5,858 nt of DNA. It comes from Alphaproteobacteria bacterium (lineage in GTDB: Bacteria > Pseudomonadota > Alphaproteobacteria > UBA828). Below, piece after piece: positions 1-5,130 of the stretch. The stretch spans positions 1-5,858 of the forward strand of contig JAJDVB010000063.1 in NCBI GenBank assembly GCA_022826345.1. Direction: 5' to 3'. The translations under genes were made by a program, and so were the position numbers. Positions within the stretch are counted from its first letter, which is position 1, and each line of letters opens with the position of its first letter. The notes beneath the pieces are model-generated. The model saw only the letters and a program-made list of their open reading frames with translations. It was not told the DNA's origin and searched no databases.

Positions 1-232
1 CTACTACGGCGACAAGCAAATCGCGGGCTGGATGAAAGAAGCCGGATCGACCTTCGATACCGCCGCGCGCGAGACGCTCTACCGGAAGATCTTCAACCGG
101 ATCAACGAGCAGGCCTACATCGTCCCGATCGCCAGCCTGCCCTCGGTCTTCGTGCACGCGAAGGATTTGGAGATCGACAAGGGGATCATCAACCCGTTCG
201 GAGCGCAGCTCGCCCGGATTCGCTGGAAGTAG
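1..232 (+). CDS. ABC transporter solute-binding protein, family 5 (C-terminal fragment)
   Basis: This is the 3' end of a gene that begins before the window. The open frame runs from base 2 to the TAG at 230-232 and gives 76 residues. Seen: a stretch resembling the last helices and strands of family-5 (SBP_bac_5; DppA/OppA/NikA-like) binding proteins, with a TAARETLYRKIFNRINEQAY segment followed by a hydrophobic IVPIASLPSVFVHAK strand and a C-terminal ARIRWK. Known of the family: the helix with R-x-x-L-Y-x-x-I near the C-terminus precedes a strand leading to the end of lobe 1, and the protein sits in the periplasm and feeds peptides, nickel chelates, opines or similar solutes to a DppBCDF-type permease. 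The substrate cannot be told from this piece. No permease gene follows, so its partners, if any, lie upstream, or the binding protein is the last gene of its operon. Confidence 0.8.
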   Translation, partial: YYGDKQIAGWMKEAGSTFDTAARETLYRKIFNRINEQAYIVPIASLPSVFVHAKDLEIDKGIINPFGAQLARIRWK

Positions 233-245
233 GGGCCGAACTTAG

Positions 246-273
246 CCCGGATTTCTGCCCCAGCGGATCCGGG
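246..273. repeat. REP-like stem-loop just after the solute-binding protein gene
   Basis: Bases 246-252 (CCCGGAT) pair perfectly with 267-273 (ATCCGGG) around a 14-base loop, starting 14 bases after the stop codon. There is no T-run after the stem, so it is not a classical intrinsic terminator. The sequence style (CCCGGAT ... ATCCGGG preceded by TTAG) resembles dispersed palindromes I recall from alphaproteobacterial genomes. It could protect the 3' end of the transcript or contribute to Rho-dependent termination. Confidence 0.45.
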
Positions 274-303
274 AAGGCCCGCGCCGTCGCGGACGACAAG
301 ACT

Positions 304-330
304 GTCACCCCGGACTTGTTCCGGGACTGT
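304..330 (+). repeat. Short hairpin repeat, copy 1
   Basis: A stem-loop pairs CCCGGA (309-314) with TCCGGG (320-325) around the 5-base loop 315-319. The unit GTCA-n-CCGGACT-nnnn-CCGG-n-CTGTC reappears in inverted orientation at about 596-623. Allowing one base of length difference, the two copies agree at most positions. Such units are typical of dispersed REP-type palindromes in high-GC proteobacteria (from memory, not searched). Confidence 0.45.
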
Positions 331-391
331 CCGGTTTAACGCTTGCGGATGGGGCGCGAGGCTCGGATCGCGCCACGCCCGCTCTTGCCTC

Positions 392-512
392 CTCGTCATT
401 TCGACCGCAGCGCGGAGCGGAGAAATCTTCCCGCTTCGCCGCCGGACCGCCTGCGCGGAAAGATTCCTCCGCTCCGCCGCCCCTTCGGGCCGGCTCCGGT
501 CGAAATGACGAG
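392..512. repeat. 121-base long-hairpin (MITE/REP-like) repeat element
   Basis: A long imperfect palindrome. The outer arms 392-407 and 497-512 are perfect reverse complements over 16 bases (CTCGTCATTTCGACCG with CGGTCGAAATGACGAG). The inner arms 412-429 and 460-477 pair at 17 of 18 positions. Near the apex, 431-434 can pair with 455-458. The left side between the arms has only 4 unpaired bases (408-411). The right side has a 19-base bulge (478-496) that, together with the last inner-arm bases, folds into its own side hairpin (CCC-TTC-GGG core with flanking GCCG/CGGC). No target-site duplication is evident next to the element and it holds no believable gene. Elements with GTCATTTCGACCG-like ends recur in many bacterial genomes by my recollection. 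Whether this is a non-autonomous mobile element, a BIME-like cluster or an RNA-level structure cannot be decided here. Confidence 0.7.
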
Positions 513-567
513 AGGGGTGACAGCAGGGGATACGGGCGGGTGCCGCGTTGACCATGACGGTGGGGGG

Positions 568-587
568 CGGGACGAAAAACGGTCCCG
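568..587. repeat. Small stem-loop in the intergenic region
   Basis: CGGGAC (568-573) pairs with GTCCCG (582-587) around an 8-base A-rich loop (574-581). It stands between the 121-base hairpin and the second CCGGACT-type hairpin. On the minus strand the loop reads as a run of five T inside the hairpin, not after it, so it is not a convincing terminator. Confidence 0.3.
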
Positions 588-595
588 ACAAAGGC

Positions 596-623
596 AGACA
601 GGTCCGGAGCGAGTCCGGACATG
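596..623 (-). repeat. Short hairpin repeat, copy 2 (inverted relative to copy 1)
   Basis: GTCCGGA (602-608) pairs perfectly with TCCGGAC (614-620) around the 5-base loop 609-613. Read on the minus strand, the unit GTCATGTCCGGACTCGCTCC followed by GGACCTGTC lines up with copy 1 at 304-330 with about seven differences and one indel. The two copies therefore point in opposite directions and bracket the 121-base hairpin. Confidence 0.45.
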
Positions 624-634
624 ACGGAGGGGAA

Positions 635-680
635 GAACCGGGCGGGAACGGTTCAAACCGGGCCGGTTACCCATTAGGGT
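635..680. repeat. Cluster of three short inverted repeats upstream of the GST gene
   Basis: Three palindromes follow one another: GAACCG (635-640) with CGGTTC (649-654); AACCG (656-660) with CGGTT (664-668), loop GGC; and ACCC (669-672) with GGGT (677-680), loop ATTA. They lie 34-79 bases before the GST start codon, where an operator or 5' leader structure would sit. I could not identify convincing -35/-10 boxes. They may be regulatory or simply part of the palindrome-rich spacer. Confidence 0.3.
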
Positions 681-702
681 CCCGCCACGACCGAAACCCC
701 CC

Positions 703-707
703 GGGAG
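703..707 (+). promoter_or_regulatory. Ribosome binding site of the GST gene
   Basis: GGGAG ends 6 bases before the ATG at 714, an ordinary Shine-Dalgarno spacing. It supports this ATG as the start. Confidence 0.6.
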
Positions 708-713
708 ACCGTC

Positions 714-1358
714 ATGAACATCGTCCTCTACTACGCACCGATCACCTGCGCGCTCGCGCCTTACATCACGCTGACCGAGGCGGGGGCCGATTTCGAGGTC
801 AGGCCGCTCAACTTCCGCCAGCAACAGCACATGTCGGCGGACTACGTGGCGATCAACCCCAAGCACAAGGTGCCGCTCCTGGTCGTCGACGGCGAGGCGA
901 TGACCGAGAGCACGGCGATCCAGGTCTGGATCGCGCGCGCCTTCCCCGGGGCCGGGCTGCTGCCGGACGACCCGTGGGAGGAGCTCAAGGCGATCTCGCT
1001 GCATTCCTGGTGCTCGTCCGGCATCCACCCCTATCTCAGCCGGATCAACGCGCCGCCCCGGGTGTGCGACGTCCCGGGCGCGGACGACAACGTGGTCGGC
1101 CACGCCAGGGAATACCTCACCGAGGCGTTCGGCCTCGCCGAGGGCATGCTGGAGGGCCGCGAGTACTTCTTCGACCGCTTCACGACGCCCGATGCGCATT
1201 TCTTCTGGTGCTGCCGGCGGGCCACCCAGTTCGACTTCGACCTCTCCGGCTTCCCCAACACGGCGGCCCATTTCGAGCGCATGCACGGCCGTGACAGCGT
1301 CCGGAAGCTGCTCGCCTACGAGAAGGAGGTCATAGACGCGTTCGGCATGGCGGCGTAG
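714..1358 (+). CDS. Glutathione S-transferase family protein, beta-class-like
   Basis: The 214-residue product has the normal length of a cytosolic two-domain GST. The N-terminal thioredoxin-like domain is about residues 1-80: LYYAPITCALAP near the start, KVPLL at 52-56 carrying the cis-proline at 54, and the glutathione gamma-glutamyl binding pair E65-S66 in TEST. Cys12 lines up with the catalytic Cys10 of beta-class bacterial GSTs (pattern YYxPxxCxLxP). The helical C-terminal domain is about 90-210. It contains His105, which seems to match the beta-class active-site His106, although the usual following Lys is Pro here, and an N-capping-like TTPD (157-160) before the core helix. Beta-class enzymes conjugate or reduce electrophiles with glutathione in the cytoplasm, and some form mixed disulfides through the Cys. 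The actual substrate is unknown. The gene seems to stand alone: 481 bases of repeats precede it, and a terminator-like hairpin separates it from the TRAP operon. The ATG is supported by GGGAG six bases upstream. Confidence 0.88.
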   Translation: MNIVLYYAPITCALAPYITLTEAGADFEVRPLNFRQQQHMSADYVAINPKHKVPLLVVDGEAMTESTAIQVWIARAFPGAGLLPDDPWEELKAISLHSWCSSGIHPYLSRINAPPRVCDVPGADDNVVGHAREYLTEAFGLAEGMLEGREYFFDRFTTPDAHFFWCCRRATQFDFDLSGFPNTAAHFERMHGRDSVRKLLAYEKEVIDAFGMAA

Positions 1359-1365
1359 CGCCCCA

Positions 1366-1386
1366 CGGGTCGCCGCGACCGGTTTT
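1366..1386 (+). terminator. Possible intrinsic terminator after the GST gene
   Basis: Starting 8 bases after the GST stop, CGGGTCG (1366-1372) can pair with CGACCGG (1376-1382) with one mismatch around the 3-base loop CCG. TTTT follows at 1383-1386. The stem is short and the T-run has only four bases, so termination may be partial and some read-through into the TRAP operon is possible. Confidence 0.35.
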
Positions 1387-1423
1387 CCGCCCCGTATGTT
1401 GCGTGATACCTTCGCCGTCATCC

Positions 1424-1431
1424 AAGGGGAG
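1424..1431 (+). promoter_or_regulatory. Ribosome binding site of dctP
   Basis: AAGGGGAG ends 6 bases before the ATG at 1438. This strong Shine-Dalgarno sequence decides the dctP start in favour of 1438 over the in-frame ATG at 1396, which would add 14 residues before the signal peptide. Confidence 0.75.
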
Positions 1432-1437
1432 ACGACC

Positions 1438-2460
1438 ATGTTGAAACGTATCGCACTTCTGCCGCTCGGCGGCCTGGTCGCGGCGTCGATGGCCGCCGCG
1501 CCGGCCGGCGCCGAGACGGTGCTCAGGATCTCGAGCTGGGCTCCGCCCACCCACTTCCTCAACGCCACCGTCTGGCCGACCTGGGGCAAGTGGGTCGCCG
1601 AGGCCACCCAGGGCCGCGTGAAGACCAAGATCGAGTACAAGCTCGCCTCGCCGCTCAAGCAGTTCGGCGTGGTGCGCGACGGCATCGCCGACGCCGGCTG
1701 GATCTTCCACGGCTACAACACCCGCTACGTCGCGACGCAGGTCGTCGAGATGCCCGATCTCGGCACCAGCGCCGAAGCCGCGGGCGTCGCCTACTGGAAG
1801 GTGCACGAGAAGTACCTGCACAAGGCGAACGAGCATCGCGGCACGGTCCTGCTCGGGCTGATGTCGCACGGCCCGGCGGTGATCCAGACCAAGAAGCCGC
1901 TCAAGGCGCTCTCCGACCTCAAGGGCATGAAGATCCGCGTGCCCGGCGGGGTCGGCAGCCTGGTCGGCAAGGCGCTCGGCGTCACCGCGGTGAAGCTGCC
2001 CGCGCCCAAGGTCTACGAGGCGCTGTCGTCCGGCGTCGCCGACGGCATCTTCATGCCGATGGAGACCCAGAAGACGTTCCGCCTCAAGGAGGTGGTGCCG
2101 CACGTGATGATCATGCCGGGCGGGCTCTACTACGGGAGCTTCGCGCTGCTGATCAACCCGGGCACGCTCAAGAAGCTCTCCGACGCCGACCGCAAGGCGG
2201 TGATGAGCGTCTCCGGCGGCAAGCTGTCGCAGTTCGCCGGCACGGTATGGGATGCGGGCGACAAGGCCGGCCTCGCCTCGGCGAAGGAGGCGGGAACGAC
2301 GATCCAGACCGCCACGCCGGCGATGAAGAAGGCGTTCCTCGGCCTGATGAAGCCGGTCGAGGAGGCCTGGATCGAGCGGGCGAGCAAGGGCGGCTACGAC
2401 GCAAGGGCCGCGCTCGCCGAGCTGCGCAAGACCGCCCGCGCGTACGACAAGGCCAAGTGA
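1438..2460 (+). CDS. dctP: TRAP transporter periplasmic solute-binding protein (DctP family)
   Basis: This 340-residue protein captures the solute in the periplasm for the DctQ/DctM membrane complex. Seen: a signal peptide (positive MLKR start, hydrophobic stretch about 5-23, likely cleavage after A25 in PAGA-ETV), then the mature N-terminus VLRISSWAPPTHF typical of DctP proteins. Further family marks are TQGRVKTKIEY (57-67), SDLKGMKIRVPGG (159-171), whose Arg167 lies where TRAP binding proteins hold the substrate carboxylate, LPAPKVYEAL (187-196), and SSGVADG (197-203). The length is normal for the family. The start at 1438 is chosen for its strong Shine-Dalgarno sequence and because it places the signal peptide at the N-terminus. 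The stop overlaps the dctQ start by four bases. Family knowledge suggests a carboxylate ligand such as a C4-dicarboxylate, 2-oxo acid or other organic acid; the sequence alone does not name it. No regulator gene lies next to it in the window, and no clear promoter is visible in the 79-base gap before it. Confidence 0.93.
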   Translation: MLKRIALLPLGGLVAASMAAAPAGAETVLRISSWAPPTHFLNATVWPTWGKWVAEATQGRVKTKIEYKLASPLKQFGVVRDGIADAGWIFHGYNTRYVATQVVEMPDLGTSAEAAGVAYWKVHEKYLHKANEHRGTVLLGLMSHGPAVIQTKKPLKALSDLKGMKIRVPGGVGSLVGKALGVTAVKLPAPKVYEALSSGVADGIFMPMETQKTFRLKEVVPHVMIMPGGLYYGSFALLINPGTLKKLSDADRKAVMSVSGGKLSQFAGTVWDAGDKAGLASAKEAGTTIQTATPAMKKAFLGLMKPVEEAWIERASKGGYDARAALAELRKTARAYDKAK

Positions 2461-3005
2461 GCGGGACCGATCCCGCTGACGGGACACCCCCTTCCGGACG
2501 GCGCTTCGGCGGCCTGCTGACCGCCGTTCCGGAGGGGGCGTCCTCCCTTGTGCTGTTCGCCCTGATGGCGATGACCTGCGTCGACGTCATCGGGCGCGAG
2601 TTGCTGGGCGCTCCGCTCGACGGGGCGACCGAGCTGACCCAGCTCATGCTCGGCGTCCTCGTCTTCGCCATCCTGCCGTCGGTCTGCCTCCGCGAGGAGC
2701 ACGTCTCGGTCGACCTGCTCGACATCTGGTTCCCGGACCGGCTGGTCCCGCTGCGCCAGGCGGTGCTCAACGCGATCATGGCCGCCGCGCTCGCCTTCGT
2801 CGCCTGGCGGGTCTGGATCATCGGCAGCCGGGAGGCCGAATACGGCGACGCGACCGAGTTCCTCGAGATCCAGCTCGCGCCGATCACCTATTTCATCGCC
2901 GTCCTGAGCGCCTGCGGCGCAGTGGCGTTCGCCGTCAACGTCTTGCGCTACGCCGGCGGGTCGGGTCCGGCGCCCGCCGGCGGCGACGATCAGAGCTCCG
3001 TCTGA
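2457..3005 (+). CDS. dctQ: TRAP transporter small membrane subunit (DctQ family)
   Basis: The 182-residue product is the small integral membrane subunit that pairs with DctM and helps dock the loaded DctP. Seen: four likely membrane segments at roughly 25-45, 58-77, 100-123 and 142-163, plus the family-type ATELTQLMLG stretch (57-66) and the EEHVSVDLL loop (80-88). The start is GTG at 2457, which overlaps the dctP stop as GTGA; a weak AAGG lies 4 bases upstream. This gives a short polar N-terminus (about 20 residues) before the first membrane segment, as is common in the family. The C-terminal tail after 165 is rich in Gly, Pro and Ala and is probably cytoplasmic. Translation is likely coupled to dctP. 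Sequence conservation in DctQ is low, so the call rests on topology, size, the loop motif and position between dctP and dctM. Confidence 0.9.
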   Translation: MSGTDPADGTPPSGRRFGGLLTAVPEGASSLVLFALMAMTCVDVIGRELLGAPLDGATELTQLMLGVLVFAILPSVCLREEHVSVDLLDIWFPDRLVPLRQAVLNAIMAAALAFVAWRVWIIGSREAEYGDATEFLEIQLAPITYFIAVLSACGAVAFAVNVLRYAGGSGPAPAGGDDQSSV

Positions 3006-3026
3006 GAGGACGACGCGTCGGGTCCG

Positions 3027-4343
3027 ATGGATATCGTGCTGATCGGCTTCGTGGTGCTGCTCGCGCTGGTGTTCCTGCGGATGCCGATCGCGTTCGCGAT
3101 GGGCATCGTGGGTTTCGTCGGCTTCGGCTACCTCTCCGGATGGCAGCCGTCGCTCTCGATGGTCGGCACGCTGGTCTCCGAGACGGCGCTCTCCTACGGG
3201 CTCTCGGTGGTGCCGCTCTTTATCCTGATGGGCAACCTGGTCTCCCGGGCGGGGCTTTCGGGCGAGCTCTACGGCGCGAGCCACGCCTTTCTCGGCCACC
3301 GGCGCGGCGGTCTCTCGATGGCGACCATCGTCGCCTGCGGCGGGTTCTCGGCGATCTGCGGCTCCAGCCTCGCCACCGCGGCGACGATGTCCAAGGTCGC
3401 CATGCCGCCGATGCGCCGCTACGGCTATTCCGACAGCCTCGCCTCGGCCTCGATCGCCGCCGGCGGCACGCTCGGCATCCTGATCCCGCCGAGCGTGATC
3501 CTGGTGATCTACGGGCTGATGACCGAGACCAGCATCCGCGAGCTGTTCGCCGCCGGCTTCATTCCCGGGCTGGCGGGGATCTTCCTTTACCTCGCCGCCG
3601 TCCAGTGGGTGGTCTGGCGGCGCCCGGGGGACGGGCCCCGGGCCGAGCGCACCGACTGGCCCGGCCGCTTCGCCGCGCTCAGGGGCGTGTGGGGGACGCT
3701 GATCCTCTTCGTGCTGGTGATGGGCGGCATCTACGGCGGGCTGTTCACCCCGACCGAGGCGGCCGGCATCGGGGCGGGCGGCGCGTTCCTGATCGCGCTC
3801 GCGCGCGGCGCGCTGACCTGGCGGTCGCTGCTGGAGGTGCTGACCGATTCGGCGCGCACCACGGCGATGCTGTTCACCGTGCTGATCGGGGCGCTGATCT
3901 TCTCCAACTTCGTCAACCGGGGCGGGCTGCCGTCGGGGCTGCTCTCGCTGGTGACCGGCTACGAGCTGTCGCCGCTGATGGTGATCGTCATCATCCTCGC
4001 GATCTATCTGGTGCTCGGCTGCGTGTTCGAGAGCCTGTCGATGCTGCTGCTGACCATCCCGATCTTCTTCCCCGTGGTGCAGGGGCTCGGCTATGCCGGG
4101 CTGGGCGAGGAGGCGATCCTGGTCTGGTTCGGCATCATCGCGGTGGTGGTGACCGAGATCAGCCTGATCACCCCGCCGGTTGGGCTCAACGTCTTCGTCC
4201 TCTCGGGCGTGTTGAAGGACGTGAAGACCAGCACCGTCTTCAAGGGCGTTACGCCCTTCTGGTGCGCCGACATCGTGCGCCTCGCGCTGCTGGTCGCGAT
4301 CCCGTCGCTGTCGCTCTTCCTGCCACGGCTGTTCTATCACTGA
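3027..4343 (+). CDS. dctM: TRAP transporter large membrane subunit (DctM family)
   Basis: The 438-residue product is the transport channel of the TRAP system, which moves the solute inward using an ion (usually sodium) gradient. Seen: a highly hydrophobic protein with about a dozen membrane segments and the characteristic DctM signatures. These are GGFSAICGSSLATAATMSK (105-123), GGTLGILIPPSVILVIYG (146-163), ELFAAGFIPG (172-181), GLFTPTEAAGIGAGGAF (238-254), GCVFESLSMLLLTIPIFFP (331-349) and TEISLITPPVGLNVFV (376-391). Length is normal for the non-fused type. The gap from dctQ is 21 bases in the same frame, with no other start codon in between. The nearest clear Shine-Dalgarno (GAGAGGA, 3004-3010) ends 16 bases before the ATG, longer than usual, so initiation may rely on coupling with dctQ. 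It is the last gene of the operon and faces the minus-strand ABC operon with only 19 bases between stops. Confidence 0.96.
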   Translation: MDIVLIGFVVLLALVFLRMPIAFAMGIVGFVGFGYLSGWQPSLSMVGTLVSETALSYGLSVVPLFILMGNLVSRAGLSGELYGASHAFLGHRRGGLSMATIVACGGFSAICGSSLATAATMSKVAMPPMRRYGYSDSLASASIAAGGTLGILIPPSVILVIYGLMTETSIRELFAAGFIPGLAGIFLYLAAVQWVVWRRPGDGPRAERTDWPGRFAALRGVWGTLILFVLVMGGIYGGLFTPTEAAGIGAGGAFLIALARGALTWRSLLEVLTDSARTTAMLFTVLIGALIFSNFVNRGGLPSGLLSLVTGYELSPLMVIVIILAIYLVLGCVFESLSMLLLTIPIFFPVVQGLGYAGLGEEAILVWFGIIAVVVTEISLITPPVGLNVFVLSGVLKDVKTSTVFKGVTPFWCADIVRLALLVAIPSLSLFLPRLFYH

Positions 4344-4345
4344 GC

Positions 4346-4364
4346 GAGGGTGGCGGGTGCCCTC
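4346..4364. terminator. Weak stem-loop between the convergent operons
   Basis: GAGGG (4346-4350) pairs with CCCTC (4360-4364) around a 9-base GC-rich loop. It fills the 19-base space between the dctM stop (4343) and the permease stop (4363). No T-run follows on either strand, so a bidirectional terminator role is suggested only by its position. Confidence 0.25.
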
Positions 4365-5130
4365 AACGTCCCGACCAGTGGACGTAGCGCCGCTCGATCA
4401 GGAGGAACATCAGGTTGAACCCGTAGCCGAGCGCGCCGGCGACGAAGATGGCGGCATACATGCGGGGCATCTCGAACAGCATCTGGTTGTCGAGCACGTT
4501 GTGACCGAGCCCGTCGACGGAGCCGATGAACATCTCGGCGACGATGACGATGATCAGCGCCAGCGAGACACCGTTCCTCAGCCCGACGAAGGTTTGCGGC
4601 AGAGATTCGAACAGCATCACGTCGGTAAGGACGCGCAATTTGGACGCCCCCATGACTTGGGCCGCCTGGAGGCGAGTCTTGCGGGCGTTCATGACGCCGT
4701 AGGCGACGTTGAAGAGGATCACCAGCGAGGCGCCGAACGTCGCGACCTGGATCTTCGTCGCGTCGCCCGGGCCCGAGATCGCGAGGAACAGCGGAAAAAC
4801 CGCACTCGCCGGCGTCGAGCGGAAGAAGTCCACCACGAATTCGACCGACCGGTAGACTGGAACCGACGAGCCAAGCGCGATGCCGAGCGGAATTCCGATG
4901 ATTCCGGCGTACAGGATCGACAGCGACGTGCGCTCGATCGTGCGGAAAAAGTCGAGCAGCAGCTGCCCGCCCGTCATGCCGTGCCAGACGGCGACGAACA
5001 TGGAACCCGGCGACGGCAGGAGCACGCGGTCGACGACCTCCACCCAGTAGGCGAGCTGCCAGATGAGGAGCAGCGCCACCACGCCGATCAGCGGGGTGAG
5101 CGGCCCGAACCTGTCCATCAGGTATCTCAC
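4363..5130 (-). CDS. ABC transporter permease, NitT/TauT (SsuC/TauC-like) type
   Basis: The 255-residue inner-membrane subunit forms the translocation path of an ATP-driven importer. Seen: about six membrane segments (roughly 12-30, 72-90, 97-118, 128-147, 186-203 and 224-245), a DFFRSTPASAVFPLFLAI stretch (101-118) common to nitrate/sulfonate/taurine-type permeases, and the EAA loop that contacts the ATPase: Q155-A156-A157, G161, ending at P178 (pattern xAAxxxGAS...LP). Length is normal for the family. The start is GTG at 5130, overlapping the ATPase stop as GTGA; an in-frame ATG at 5118 would shorten the protein by four residues and cannot be excluded. Relatives take up sulfonates, nitrate, taurine, pyrimidine precursors or other small molecules. 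Because the binding protein is not in view, the substrate is open. Confidence 0.92.
   Translation of the reverse strand: MRYLMDRFGPLTPLIGVVALLLIWQLAYWVEVVDRVLLPSPGSMFVAVWHGMTGGQLLLDFFRTIERTSLSILYAGIIGIPLGIALGSSVPVYRSVEFVVDFFRSTPASAVFPLFLAISGPGDATKIQVATFGASLVILFNVAYGVMNARKTRLQAAQVMGASKLRVLTDVMLFESLPQTFVGLRNGVSLALIIVIVAEMFIGSVDGLGHNVLDNQMLFEMPRMYAAIFVAGALGYGFNLMFLLIERRYVHWSGR

Noticed and set aside
392..512. CRISPR array or tandem repeat in the spacer
   Set aside because: The repeats are inverted and irregular in spacing, with no direct repeat-spacer periodicity and no cas genes.
548..576. TTGACC at 548-553 as a -35 box
   Set aside because: No acceptable -10 hexamer lies at the right distance (571-576 reads GACGAA).
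343..624. Small open frames over the long hairpin, giving HFDRSAERRNL- and VEMTR-like peptides
   Set aside because: The peptides come from the inverted-repeat arms themselves. Repeats of this kind often produce spurious hypothetical protein calls, and there is no ribosome binding site.
1396..1437. Upstream ATG at 1396 as dctP start
   Set aside because: It would put 14 extra residues before a typical signal peptide and ignores the strong AAGGGGAG just before 1438.
396..1685. 429-codon minus-strand open frame across the repeats, GST gene and dctP start
   Set aside because: It crosses two well-supported plus-strand genes and a hairpin repeat, shows no family motif, and has Arg/Gly/Val-rich composition expected of a shadow frame.
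1330..2487. 385-codon minus-strand open frame opposite dctP
   Set aside because: Arg/Leu/His-rich antisense translation with no recognisable domain. The plus strand carries an unmistakable DctP.
2394..4340. 648-codon open frame on the minus strand opposite dctQ and dctM
   Set aside because: Its translation is a low-complexity mix of His, Asp, Glu, Arg and Gln without domains. It mirrors the codon bias of the clear dctM gene, a common artefact in high-GC DNA.
3140..4387. 415-codon plus-strand frame overlapping dctM
   Set aside because: Arg/Ala/Asp-rich out-of-frame translation of dctM.
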